A stretch of DNA of 64,000 nt from Lentilactobacillus sunkii DSM 19904 (GCF_001435575.1 NZ_AZEA01000005.1:1-64000), one strand, 5' to 3'. Shown: positions 53,865 through 63,364, counted from the first letter of the stretch. The notes: generated from the sequence alone by a model not told the origin. Numbers and translations: made by a program.

Positions 53865-55751
53865 TTAAAATTCATCAAACGTTGCTTCAACACTATGGTC
53901 ATTAAACCCAATCGTCAACTTGTTACCATCAAGCTTTACTTCAGGAATAACAACATTTCCGTCATCGTCCAAGCTTTCGAGTTCACGGTCACCCAGGTAA
54001 AGAGATACCAATACATAATGACCGGGCTTTAATACCCCTGTCTGTAAAGGAATCTTTGTCTTAGGGAAGTACAAATTGGTATTTGGTTCCGGAACCGATA
54101 ATTCAGCTTTGAGTTCTTTTGACAAACCGATAATCCCGGTAATACCAACTTCAGTCTTGTAGAAGACGGCGTTATCAACGTTGGTCTTCATCTCAACTTG
54201 AGTTGGGGCACCGGTATCAGGAGCTGCGAAGCTTCCTTCTGCCAAATGAATCGTGCGGCCGTTGTCAATTTCATGAACCCGGACGTGCCAAGGCATTGCT
54301 GGAACAACGAAATTCTTAATCTCAACGTCGTCATACGGTTTCCAGTCGGAGTAGACGTAATTATCATGAATTGCGTAGTTTTCGTACTTGAAAGCTGTCT
54401 GCCAGAAGTTATCAGATTCAGCAACTGCCAAAGTGTTATCATAGGCACCCTGTTTCAAAAGAACTGATCCTTTTGGTGTACTGAAACCAAATGTTGTGGA
54501 ATAAACGTACTTTTCATATTTGGCTTCACCATGGGCATGCTCATGTGAATGTTGGCCAGCAGTGAATGACTGAACTTCCAAGCCATTTTGACTGTGGGCA
54601 ATCAGCATTCTTGGTTCAGGCTGTTTCTTCAAAGCTTCAAACTTAAAGTCGTCGCTTTCCTTAGTGGTCCAGAATGGATCATCATCAGGAAGTGCAAAGA
54701 AGATAAAGGTCTTCAATGCCCAGTATGCTGAGGCAGGTCCGTTATAACCTTCCGCAAAGTTCATATTTGGATATGAATAACCAATTGGAATCAAACCATC
54801 AGTTTGGAAGATATTCTGTTGGAACCACCAACGCAGGTTATTCAACAACAGATGTTTAATATCTCCTAAGCTGTATCCATCCGGCATGTCAACGTGCGCA
54901 TAGGCATAAGCAGCCCAGAATGCGGCTTGGGCAAATCGATAATCCAAGCTTCGACCATAAGGAAGTGCTGCACCATCTGCAGCGAACCAGTTGGCATAGC
55001 TTGGGACAAAGGCCTTTGCCCGTTCCTTTAAGAGCTTACTTTGTTCGTTGTCGGTATGGGCCAACCCAACCGTTAAGATCGTAAAGAACTGGTAAGCAAA
55101 TGGAATGTAGTTATCAATCTGGTTCACATAACCATCGTACGACCAGCCGTGGCCCAAATAATGTTTGTTGGTAATGGCATAGTCGGCGTCGATTAATTCA
55201 GAATTATCCATATATCCTGAATCGTCAATGAACTGGTTAACCATGGCCCGGAAGAACAACCAGTTAGTCTTTGGAATCGTCTTGTGGTTAACCTGATCCA
55301 TCCACTTCACGATTGTTTTTTGCTTAGGAACAGATAAAGTATCCCAGAAAGTTTCTTTGGTTTCATAGAAGAAAGCAGTTAAGGCACCCATTTCAACGAA
55401 AACCTGGTCGTAGTCGCCAAGGTCTCCGCCCCAATAATCTGGGGAATCCGGATCAGTTCCGGCGATAATGCCTTCGGTCACTAGTTCGTACCAGTCAGGA
55501 TGTTCATAAATGCGTTTGCGGTCGCTAAAGAATGGTCCCAGGCCCCAAAGTAAACGCATGAAGCCTTCAATCTCGGTTTTATCTTGAAGATAAACGGCAC
55601 CGCTGTCGCTCATCCGGAAACGGCCCTTGCGTTTTTGCTGAGCCAGAACTTCCATGGCTGGCGTTAAAATATCAACCAGGGCAGCCTTAACGTCAGCTTT
55701 GCTGCGTAAGGGGTTATCCTTAATTTGTTCGTTAAACAGTTTTCGTTTCAA
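53865..55751 (-). CDS. DUF2264 family protein (candidate glycoside hydrolase)
   Basis: A 628-residue cytosolic protein. The N-terminal NPLRSKADVKAALVDIL and the RMSDSGAVYLQDKTEIEGF stretch and the alpha/alpha-barrel-like Trp-rich middle are typical of DUF2264. From memory, proteins of this kind have been tied to beta-glucuronidase activity (GH154), which would fit this uronate locus, but this needs checking. A TTG at 55751 follows GAGGTGA and is preferred to a GTG four codons upstream. It is convergent with the regulator and lies near lacM on the same strand. Confidence 0.65.
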   Translation of the reverse strand: MKRKLFNEQIKDNPLRSKADVKAALVDILTPAMEVLAQQKRKGRFRMSDSGAVYLQDKTEIEGFMRLLWGLGPFFSDRKRIYEHPDWYELVTEGIIAGTDPDSPDYWGGDLGDYDQVFVEMGALTAFFYETKETFWDTLSVPKQKTIVKWMDQVNHKTIPKTNWLFFRAMVNQFIDDSGYMDNSELIDADYAITNKHYLGHGWSYDGYVNQIDNYIPFAYQFFTILTVGLAHTDNEQSKLLKERAKAFVPSYANWFAADGAALPYGRSLDYRFAQAAFWAAYAYAHVDMPDGYSLGDIKHLLLNNLRWWFQQNIFQTDGLIPIGYSYPNMNFAEGYNGPASAYWALKTFIFFALPDDDPFWTTKESDDFKFEALKKQPEPRMLIAHSQNGLEVQSFTAGQHSHEHAHGEAKYEKYVYSTTFGFSTPKGSVLLKQGAYDNTLAVAESDNFWQTAFKYENYAIHDNYVYSDWKPYDDVEIKNFVVPAMPWHVRVHEIDNGRTIHLAEGSFAAPDTGAPTQVEMKTNVDNAVFYKTEVGITGIIGLSKELKAELSVPEPNTNLYFPKTKIPLQTGVLKPGHYVLVSLYLGDRELESLDDDGNVVIPEVKLDGNKLTIGFNDHSVEATFDEF

Positions 55752-55778
55752 TGCTAAGATCACCTCATCATATTATTT

Positions 55779-55792
55779 TGAAAGCGCTTTTA
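55779..55792. promoter_or_regulatory. cre-like box before DUF2264
   Basis: TGAAAGCGCTTTTA matches 13 of 14 positions of the cre consensus. It lies about 30 bases upstream of the start. Confidence 0.6.
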
Positions 55793-55881
55793 CAGTATTA
55801 AGAATACCGCGTATTTTACTAAAATGCAAGATGATTTAGAAAGTATTTTCCTAAAATTAACTTTTATTATGGTAAACAAAA

Positions 55882-55902
55882 AGACAGCCGTTATGGCTGC
55901 CT
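55882..55902 (-). terminator. Terminator of lacLM
   Basis: AGaCAGCC pairs with GGCTGcCT, with a run of T on the minus strand. It follows the lacM stop by 12 bases. Confidence 0.75.
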
Positions 55903-55913
55903 CATGCATGCAT

Positions 55914-56873
55914 TTATGCTTTCGTAATCTTAAATCCAAAATCAATATCCTTGCCAGCTGGAATGTGGTATTGTTCTTCAACATCCCTGCCCCAGCTGTC
56001 AATGCCGCCGACACCACGAACCGCACCTAGAATCGAAACAACAGTGCGTCTTGGTAATGGCAGCTCTTCTTGATGGGTCGCGTTCTCAAGCTCTTCAGCC
56101 GTATATGGTAGGCAGCTAAAGGCAAATGGAGCACCATCTTTTTCAAATTTGATACTAAACGGCGTATCGGAGTGGTCTGAACTGTCCTTGGTGGTATTTC
56201 GGGTAACAGTTACCCAATCAGTCTTCATGTGCACACCACAGTCTTGTGGGACCATGTAGTTGGTCACAGGCAGGCCGTCGACCTTATACTCCCCGGGAAT
56301 TCCGCCAGCCATTCGATCCGGATAAGTTTCACCAGACAAGCCAGCGTACTCAAAGCCGGTAGCCGCTGTTGGCAAAATGAAGCGCATCCCAAATACCGGC
56401 AAATCAGGCAATTGATCGTTTCCAGTATAGTGGGTATGAACCTTAATAACGCCATCTGGTGTTACCGTATAACTGACATTCACGTCGGTTCTTGGAATGG
56501 TCTGTGTCCGATAGTGATAAACCACTTCAACTTTATCAGCAAACTCGTGGTTGGAATATTTGTTATTACCAGGAGCACTTGGAAATTCAATCAATTGATC
56601 ATTGATTTTAATATCAACTTTGTCTGCCCCTGAAAACATATCGGCACCATACCACTGAACAGCTTGCTTGGAGAAGCCGTTACCGTGGTCATTATCGGTG
56701 GTTGCCCGCCAGAAAGTCGGCTTGGGTTCGCGATACATCCATTCACGACCGTTAATCACCATGGACTCCATCCCGCCTCGGGTGTAATTGAAAATGTAGT
56801 GGAAATCCTCGCCACCAACACCAATGCCACCGTCACCGTATATCACATGCAATTGTTTATTTGTGTTGACCAT
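55914..56873 (-). CDS. lacM: Beta-galactosidase small subunit
   Basis: A 319-residue protein corresponding to the C-terminal (beta-sandwich) half of GH2 beta-galactosidase, including [19 protein letters not shown] near the start and [12 protein letters not shown]. It completes the active site with LacL as a LacLM heterodimer, as in other lactobacilli. Its start overlaps the end of lacL by 17 bases, so translation is coupled. Confidence 0.95.
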   Translation of the reverse strand: MVNTNKQLHVIYGDGGIGVGGEDFHYIFNYTRGGMESMVINGREWMYREPKPTFWRATTDNDHGNGFSKQAVQWYGADMFSGADKVDIKINDQLIEFPSAPGNNKYSNHEFADKVEVVYHYRTQTIPRTDVNVSYTVTPDGVIKVHTHYTGNDQLPDLPVFGMRFILPTAATGFEYAGLSGETYPDRMAGGIPGEYKVDGLPVTNYMVPQDCGVHMKTDWVTVTRNTTKDSSDHSDTPFSIKFEKDGAPFAFSCLPYTAEELENATHQEELPLPRRTVVSILGAVRGVGGIDSWGRDVEEQYHIPAGKDIDFGFKITKA

Positions 56874-58746
56874 AGTAATATTTCACCTCCTGCATTGCTG
56901 GCTTTTCAGTTCGATCCGCAAACATCAAACCGTCACCTGAAAATTCATAGTCAGACATCCGGTCATCAAAGTCGCCGCCATATCTGAGTACTTTTTTGCC
57001 GGTCACCTCATCGTTGACTTCAATGGCTTGGTCAATGAAGTCCCAGATAAAGCCGCCTGCATACATTGGATACTTGTCGATCAAGTCAATATATGATTTC
57101 ATGCCGCCAAGTGAGTTACCCATATCATGCATGTATTCGCACAGCATAAACGGCTTCTTTGGATCATGATCCAAATAATCTTTAATTTCATCAGGAGAAG
57201 CGTACATCCGACTTTCAACATCGGAAATAACATCTTCGTATTTTCTGTTCTGAACAACCCCTTCATAGTGAACCAAACGGGTTGGGTCAACACTCTTGTA
57301 GAATTCTTCCATCGCCTGAATATCGTCACCGGCATAGGATTCGTTTCCCAGTGACCAGAAAAGAATGCTGGCATGGTTCTTAAGCATCTCATAATTATTT
57401 CGTGCTCGGTCAATGACAGCAGCTTTCCACTGTGGTACGGAACCCGGAACGTTGTATGATGGCTCAACCGCACCAAGCTTCTGCCAGGTACCGTGAGACT
57501 CCAAATTATTTTCAGCCATCACGTAAATCCCATTAATGTCACATAAGTGATACCACAACGTGTGATCAGGATAGTGGCAGGTTCTCACAGCATTGATGTT
57601 GTTCTTCTTGAAGGTTCGGATATCAGCCTTCATATCGTCGACGGAAACAACCCGGCCGGAATGGCAATCCCATTCATGGCGGTTAACGCCGTTAATAATC
57701 AGGCGCTTACCGTTCAACGTGATAACCTTGTCGGAATTAATTTCAATCTTCCTGAAGCCAAATTTGTAAGGCACAATCTCAAGGACATGACCATCTTTAT
57801 CATCAATTTCAATTGTGAGCTGGTAAAGATAGGGATCATGATTGTCGTAGAGATGAACGTTTTTGAATTCAATATCTTTTAGCGAAATTGAATCGGTAAC
57901 CGGTTGAGTTTCGTCGTATAGTTGCTTTCCGTCAGCATCCGTCACTTGTACTTTTGCTGTGGCACCGGACTTGTTAACCGTCATCTTGGTGTCGACGTTC
58001 AAAGTTCCATCTTTAAGATCATCAGACAACGTTGGCTTGATTGTCAGGTCCTCAATATGAATTTCAGGTTGGGCAATCAACGAAACATCCCTGAAAATCC
58101 CAAAGAATCGGAACATATCCTGGTCTTCCAGCCATGCCGCTGTGCTCAGCTTAAAGGCTTCCACTGCCAACGTGTTCTTACCTTCCTGCAGATAAGGTGT
58201 CAAATCAAACTCCGACGGTGTAAAACTGTCTTCCGCATAACCCAGAAAATGCCCGTTCAGCCAGACGTACATGGCCTTTTCGACACCATCAAAGCGAACG
58301 CGGACCTTTTTATCTTTAAATTCTGAATTCAGAGTAAATTTTTTGATGTATTGACCAACTGGATTATCAGTCGCCTCACTGAACTGCCCCTCAGCCTTGT
58401 CATTTTGGTCAAGCGCGTATGCCGGACGGCGATAAATCTTGCCTTCCCAAGGATACATCGTGTTAATGTAATGAAATTTATCGTATCCCGCAAATTCAAT
58501 GTGTTGAGGGACCTTGATATGATCAAAGTCACTGCTGTCAAAATCGGCAGCATAAAAATTCTTGATTCGGTGCATTGGGTCCTTTGCATAAGCAAATTGC
58601 CACTGCCCGTTTAAGCTTTGCACATAACTGCTTTGACCATTCCTAATCTCATCATTACTTTGATAAAATTGATGGTCGCTGTGTGCAGGAATCATCCCCA
58701 CCCGAAATGTTTCGGGATCGTCTAGCCATTTAATGTCTGGTTCCAT
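56857..58746 (-). CDS. lacL: Beta-galactosidase large subunit
   Basis: A 629-residue GH2 catalytic subunit. Visible motifs are the sugar-binding jelly roll (residues 1-220), the acid/base [11 protein letters not shown] and the nucleophile segment [12 protein letters not shown]. It hydrolyses terminal beta-galactosides. In this setting it could remove galactose from imported oligosaccharides rather than serve lactose alone. The ATG is close to a terminator-separated small-protein gene, and a weak cre-like box lies at 58791-58804. Confidence 0.96.
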   Translation of the reverse strand: MEPDIKWLDDPETFRVGMIPAHSDHQFYQSNDEIRNGQSSYVQSLNGQWQFAYAKDPMHRIKNFYAADFDSSDFDHIKVPQHIEFAGYDKFHYINTMYPWEGKIYRRPAYALDQNDKAEGQFSEATDNPVGQYIKKFTLNSEFKDKKVRVRFDGVEKAMYVWLNGHFLGYAEDSFTPSEFDLTPYLQEGKNTLAVEAFKLSTAAWLEDQDMFRFFGIFRDVSLIAQPEIHIEDLTIKPTLSDDLKDGTLNVDTKMTVNKSGATAKVQVTDADGKQLYDETQPVTDSISLKDIEFKNVHLYDNHDPYLYQLTIEIDDKDGHVLEIVPYKFGFRKIEINSDKVITLNGKRLIINGVNRHEWDCHSGRVVSVDDMKADIRTFKKNNINAVRTCHYPDHTLWYHLCDINGIYVMAENNLESHGTWQKLGAVEPSYNVPGSVPQWKAAVIDRARNNYEMLKNHASILFWSLGNESYAGDDIQAMEEFYKSVDPTRLVHYEGVVQNRKYEDVISDVESRMYASPDEIKDYLDHDPKKPFMLCEYMHDMGNSLGGMKSYIDLIDKYPMYAGGFIWDFIDQAIEVNDEVTGKKVLRYGGDFDDRMSDYEFSGDGLMFADRTEKPAMQEVKYYYGQHK

Positions 58747-58790
58747 GAACTTATCACACTCCTCTAGCTTAGTATGAACACTAACTACAA

Positions 58791-58804
58791 TGTAAGCGCT
58801 TTAT
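58791..58804. promoter_or_regulatory. Weak cre-like box before lacL
   Basis: TGTAAGCGCTTTAT agrees at 12 of 14 positions with the cre consensus and lies 45 bases upstream of the lacL start. Confidence 0.45.
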
Positions 58805-58878
58805 GGATTTTTGTCAATAAACAATTTATTCCATTGATTAAATGTTTAATAATATTTACTAAATATTTTAAAACAAAA

Positions 58879-58905
58879 AATCAGGCCCTATGTAAGGACC
58901 TGATT
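58879..58905 (-). terminator. Terminator of small family member 5
   Basis: AATCAGG-CCT pairs with AGG-CCTGATT, and on the minus strand a TTTTTT run follows. It separates this gene from lacL. Confidence 0.85.
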
Positions 58906-58933
58906 AATAGTGACAAGATTAATGACTATAACT

Positions 58934-59314
58934 TTATTTATTCCCGTGGCCGTGCTTAAAGCGGGCATTTGGTTCCGATGCAAGCATCTTTGAAAAGACG
59001 TCGGTCAAGCTTTCACTCTGATCTTCGAACTTCTTGTTCAAAACAAGCTGTCTGAAATCTTCGATCGAGATATGTTCAACATCTTTAAATGGAAGCGGCG
59101 CGTTTACGTCGCCGGTGGTTTGATTCAAACCGGTCTTCAGGGTGATAATCAACCCTTCTTTACTGTCCAAAGTAACCACGTAATATTCGTAGTAACTTGG
59201 GGTTTCATAATTTCCAGTTAAATCTTTGTGATCCTTGAAGTATTCGTAAATAAAGTCTGCAAATGCATCCTTTGACTGTAAAGCTCGTTTCCAGTCATCT
59301 GAGTTCACTGACAT
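58934..59314 (-). CDS. Unrecognised small protein, five-copy family (member 5)
   Basis: A 126-residue protein and the most diverged member. It keeps FADFI, YF..H..LTG..YE, SYYEYY, ITLKTGLN, FRQLVLNKKF and S-L-DVF, but loses the QTVAGVP end and has a Lys/His/Gly tail. It follows the MFS transporter by 39 bases and is probably co-transcribed with it. Confidence 0.58.
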   Translation of the reverse strand: MSVNSDDWKRALQSKDAFADFIYEYFKDHKDLTGNYETPSYYEYYVVTLDSKEGLIITLKTGLNQTTGDVNAPLPFKDVEHISIEDFRQLVLNKKFEDQSESLTDVFSKMLASEPNARFKHGHGNK

Positions 59315-59353
59315 AGTTCATCCCTCTTCCTTACAAATAACGATTCATTGTTA

Positions 59354-60646
59354 CTACTTAACACGCTTAATCATGGCAATCGCAATACCACCAATAATTT
59401 CCATACCAATGGCAAAGATGAAGATGGCACCGTAACCAAAGGCTTCAACAATGGCTGAAGCAACCATGGCACCAAGCATTTGACCTAAGGTGTTGGCCAA
59501 GTTAATTAATCCCAAATTCTTACCGGCAGTATCTGATGATGGCAAAACATCCATGTTCAAGGCACCATCAACTGAGTTGTACAAACCATTACCAAAAGCA
59601 GCGATAACGGCATATGCAAACATTGCCCATGGTTCCTTAACAAACAGTGGGAACAGTGCGGCAGCACCCAAAGCGAAGGTTGCAATTACAACTGGGGCTT
59701 TAACACGGCCAAGCTTATCGGCAAGTGGTCCACCAACCAGGGCAAAGAACACACCGATAAAGAGCATGATGGAACTAAAGATTGAAATTGAAACGCCGGC
59801 TTGACCGGTATTTTGACCAATGTAATCAGTGAAAATAAACAGCAGGAAGGTCGTAACAATTGTTGAACCAACAACCATGAAGAACTTACCGAACAAAGCC
59901 AGGTAGAAGTCACGGGCATCATGAGTTGGGAAGAAGAAGTACTTCTTCAAACTATCTTTATCAAACTTAACTTTTGGTTCGTCAAGGTTGCCTTTTTCGT
60001 TAATGAGCAACACATGGATGAAAGCTAAGATAACGGTACACCCAGCCATGAAGTAAATACCAAATTTAACGTTACCCAGGAATTGAGCTGCTAACAGGGC
60101 GAATCCTTGTTGGGCAATGGTAAATCCAACTCCATAGAACGTCGACACGGTACCTCGCCATTTTGGCGCAACCCGATCTGAAATCTGCGGGTATATGGCG
60201 GCCGCAATCGCATTTTCAGCGGCTGCTGCAACAATCCAAATTCCAATAATGGCAACAATGGACTTCGTGTTGGCAATCAGTACCAATGAAATCGCGATCG
60301 CAATGGTTCCTAATACAATATATGGCTTACGTTTACCAAAGCGCGTCCTGGTAACATCAGATAATGCACCAAACAACAGGTTGGTGACCGCACCGGTAAT
60401 TGAAGCGATTGTTGCAAGGATACCAACGGCCCAAACTTTATGAGCCGGATCCAGTTGCGCGAACAATTGTGGAATTAAAACGCTTCGAGTAGATCCGATA
60501 GGACCATACCAACATAATGGTGCTAAAAACATTGCGGATGAAATCATCCAAGGTAACTTGGGCTGTTGTTCATCCTTAACTTTGGCGTTGGTAACAACAC
60601 CAACGGTTGTTTTAACAACGTCTTTTTCTTCATCTTTTTTGGCCAT
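59354..60646 (-). CDS. MFS sugar transporter
   Basis: A 430-residue membrane protein with about 12 spans and a charged N-terminal 28-residue extension. The loop TRTRFGKRKPYIVLG and the start APLCWYGPIGSTRS place it with GPH-related or disaccharide MFS carriers. The ATG at 60646 follows TTAGGAG. The promoter has the operator AATACTTATATATCAG and a cre-like box, as for GPH transporter 2. Its substrate is likely part of the same oligosaccharide set as lacLM. Confidence 0.82.
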   Translation of the reverse strand: MAKKDEEKDVVKTTVGVVTNAKVKDEQQPKLPWMISSAMFLAPLCWYGPIGSTRSVLIPQLFAQLDPAHKVWAVGILATIASITGAVTNLLFGALSDVTRTRFGKRKPYIVLGTIAIAISLVLIANTKSIVAIIGIWIVAAAAENAIAAAIYPQISDRVAPKWRGTVSTFYGVGFTIAQQGFALLAAQFLGNVKFGIYFMAGCTVILAFIHVLLINEKGNLDEPKVKFDKDSLKKYFFFPTHDARDFYLALFGKFFMVVGSTIVTTFLLFIFTDYIGQNTGQAGVSISIFSSIMLFIGVFFALVGGPLADKLGRVKAPVVIATFALGAAALFPLFVKEPWAMFAYAVIAAFGNGLYNSVDGALNMDVLPSSDTAGKNLGLINLANTLGQMLGAMVASAIVEAFGYGAIFIFAIGMEIIGGIAIAMIKRVK

Positions 60647-60655
60647 GAATTTCAC

Positions 60656-61180
60656 TCCTAATTAAAAATTTTGTGCTTCCAACTACTTAACCTGAGCTTG
60701 CGAACCGAATAAGTGAGCCTGCAGCGCCTCCCCTGAGCATTAATACTCAATCATGTAATCATTGTGATCACAGTTGGAGCATCATTAACCGCTTACATTT
60801 TGCCTAAAAATATAAAAGCATTCAGTGTTCAGTGAGTGATCGTCCAAAAATAAATCTAAAAATTGCTTTTTCGTCGTAACGATCAAGCCCACATTATCGT
60901 TTGGAAACGATGGAATACTTATATATCAGCATCTATATAATAGCGCTTGAAGAAAGCGCTGTCAACATAGTTTTTCTATTTTTTACTAGAATTATTCGTA
61001 TCAATGATTAGCAGCTTTTACAGAACCAGCGGTGATATACTGCTTACCGGCGACGATATAAGCCCATTTTAGTTAAATGAAATTCCCCTACTGATTACCA
61101 GCAATTGATATGTTAGTTCGATAGAAAGGAAAATAGTTAGTATAACGATAATTAATTTCTTAATTTTTAGTAAATCAAAA
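60656..61180. promoter_or_regulatory. Upstream region of MFS transporter, otherwise empty
   Basis: It holds AATACTTATATATCAG (60915-60930), AGAAAGCGCTGTCA (60952-60965, 13 of 14 to cre) and the palindrome TGTGATCACA (60763-60772). The order operator, GCATC, -10-like ATAATA, then cre matches GPH transporter 2. No gene is supportable here. Confidence 0.6.
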
Positions 61181-61210
61181 AGCTACCAGACAGTTTCCTA
61201 TCTGATAGCC
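61181..61210 (-). terminator. Terminator of the phosphatase gene
   Basis: AGCTACCAGA pairs with TCTGATAGCC (with one or two mismatches), and a T-run follows on the minus strand. Confidence 0.7.
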
Positions 61211-61222
61211 TTAATCTGCTTA

Positions 61223-62086
61223 TTACTCCAAATACATTTCTCTTAGTCGTTCCTGCTGTTCATGAGTGATGTGAAGGCCTTCGGTAATATATTCACCAAC
61301 CGATCCATAATCTTGGTGAATCTCATCAATTAAGGCTTTCAGATATGATAAATCAACACCACCATCAATCTTTGCGAATTTGATTTCAGCGCGACTGGCA
61401 CCCTTTGCTTTCAAGTGGGCAATCCGTTGATTGATTTGAACTTACAAAAAATCATTGGAAGCTACATAGTCCTTGAATATCGTTCTGGAATCAACTCCCA
61501 ACACGTACAGAACCAATGCTGCAGCAACCCCTGTCCGGTCCTTTCCGGAAGTACAGTGCCACAAAAATGCCTGGCCGATCGGCTTGTTTAAAAGGCTTGA
61601 GAATAAATCATGGTAGACTTTTCTGGCCTGAGGTGAAGTTGCGTAGGTCCGGTAATGCTTGCGATTATTTTCTGGATTAATTTGATAATAATACGTTTCC
61701 CGAGTATCAACGGTATCATTGATGTACTTAACACCAGGGATGGTAACGTCTGGGTTCTCGCTGACTTCTTCAGGGCGACGTAAATCAAAATCAACTGCCA
61801 AATTATAAGTATTTTGAAGTTTATTAATATCCATTTGGGTTAACTGATTTAATCTGGCTGATCTCAAAAGAACATGACTTTTAACGACCAAACCGTCTTT
61901 GGTCGGATAGCCACCCATATCGCGGACGTTGAAAGCGCCCTCTAAGTGAATTTCATGTTCTTTCACATTTTTCAGTGTTCTTACAGCAGGTTGACTGATG
62001 GAAAAAGTGTTTGTGGAGTCTCCAGTGGTTGGAATTGCCTCCCCGGTTAATGCTGAAGCGGCAAATGATTCATTGCTTTCTTTCAT
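61223..62086 (-). pseudogene. Tyrosine-phosphatase family protein with in-frame stop
   Basis: A Y_phosphatase3-type protein. Residues before the break contain the active site HCTSGKDRTG (Cys-x5-Arg). The frame meets TAA at 61442-61444 after NDFL, then continues in the same frame with VQINQRIAHLKAKGASRAE to a stop at 61223. The total is 288 codons, including the internal stop. The C-terminal part IDGGVDLSYL...YGSVGEYI is typical of the family. The ATG at 62086 follows GGAGGG. The intact N-terminal part may still be catalytic; a single nonsense change, read-through or an error could explain it. Confidence 0.75.
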
Positions 62087-62198
62087 GTAAAACCCTCCTA
62101 ACTTTCTCAATCTCGCACATTCCAATGTAACACTTTTAGTATAGAAGGGTAATGTTTTTGCTTGGTTTCGTTTGTGTAAAGGATTGGTAAAAAAGAAA

Positions 62199-62320
62199 GA
62201 GTGTGAAAACCGGCGCCTTGACCCCAGAATTTAAGGGAATCAAGTGATCATTCCAGCGCTTGGAATGGTCACTTGATTCCCTTAAATGGCCGGGGGCAGC
62301 CGGATTGAACACGTTTTATC
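62199..62320. repeat. Long hairpin repeat (copy D)
   Basis: It opens GAGTGTGAAAACCGGC and has arms ATTTAAGGGAATCAAGTGA (62229-62247) with 62269-62287, plus CATTCCA/TGGAATG (62249-62255 with 62261-62267). TGACCCC and CGGGGGCA pair near the base. It shares TGACCCC...ATTTAAGG with copy C. It occupies the gap between the phosphatase and corA. Confidence 0.85.
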
Positions 62321-62407
62321 AAAATAAAAGTCGTGCCGACCTCAACGACAAAACTACTTCACTTTTCATGACGCTTTCAACCCTTTTCACGCCACCAAAC
62401 TCAACCC

Positions 62408-63316
62408 CTACATCTTCCGCCGAGCTTTCAACATAATCAGCATGGCCACAATCAAAACAACCGAAATTCCCAACGTCACCATCCAGGCATATTGCATGGT
62501 TGCCAACGGTAATTTGACATTCATCCCGTAGAATCCGGTGATGATCGTTGGAACGGCCATTGTCAGAGACCAAATGGTTAGAAATTTCATCGTGTCATTC
62601 AGATTATTGTTAGCGATGCTGTTAAAGGTGTGATCAATTCGATCGACCACTTGAGTTTCAATTTCAAACATCCGTTGAACCTGTTCACCTTCAATTTGAA
62701 CATCCTCAAACAAATCCAGCTTATCCTGATCGGCACCAACCCCAAAATGAGTCTTTGGTAATCGATTGAGTTCACTGAGATTGGTTTGAACACCACTTGA
62801 TAGGAAGGTTAAAGTCTGTTGCAAATGCGACAAAGCCACCAGATCGCTATTCTTCGTGTTCTTATTAAGGGTTTTATCCAAATAATTCCGCTTCTTAGTA
62901 ATCCCTCTTGCAATTGGAATAAAGCTGTCAACGACGGCAAATAAAGTTTCCAGAATAAACGAGTCGACATTTTGAACTTCCGGGTTATCCCTTGCAGAAT
63001 ACAGAGCGGTGTTAACTTCTGGAATATGGCTCTGATTGAATGTAAACAAGACGCCCTTGTGAAGGAGCATCCCAAATGGTTGGGTAATGTATCTCAGCGC
63101 ATCCTTATCCAGTGCATATGGAGCCAGGAAAATAAATAATTGGTCATCTTCATTAATGTCATAGACATAATTGGTGCTTTCATCTCTATCAGTAACGTAC
63201 TCGATGATGTCCTCATCAATTCCGTAGTCATTTTCGAGTGTTTCGCGTTCTTCGGCATTAATTTGAATCGTTTCAATCCACTTGGTGCCGTTAATCATCT
63301 TTTCAGGTTTGATCAT
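62408..63316 (-). CDS. corA: CorA-family divalent cation transporter
   Basis: A 302-residue CorA-like Mg2+ channel. The N-terminal ~240 residues form the cytosolic funnel domain. The C-terminal two spans start after YGMNVKLP, the family's GMN signature. The ATG at 63316 follows GGGGG. The two more upstream in-frame starts are less well placed. It could carry Mg2+, Co2+ or Ni2+. Confidence 0.9.
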   Translation of the reverse strand: MIKPEKMINGTKWIETIQINAEERETLENDYGIDEDIIEYVTDRDESTNYVYDINEDDQLFIFLAPYALDKDALRYITQPFGMLLHKGVLFTFNQSHIPEVNTALYSARDNPEVQNVDSFILETLFAVVDSFIPIARGITKKRNYLDKTLNKNTKNSDLVALSHLQQTLTFLSSGVQTNLSELNRLPKTHFGVGADQDKLDLFEDVQIEGEQVQRMFEIETQVVDRIDHTFNSIANNNLNDTMKFLTIWSLTMAVPTIITGFYGMNVKLPLATMQYAWMVTLGISVVLIVAMLIMLKARRKM

Positions 63317-63364
63317 TGCCAATCCCCCTGTTAGTTGTTAGTTTCTATTTTAGCCCAAAAGAAA

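Noticed and set aside
61181-62086. Frameshift as the cause of the split phosphatase
   Set aside because: Both halves are in the same frame, so an in-frame stop is the simpler reading.
63094-63334. Opposite-strand frames over corA
   Set aside because: Shadow frames within a solid gene, with no independent start signals.
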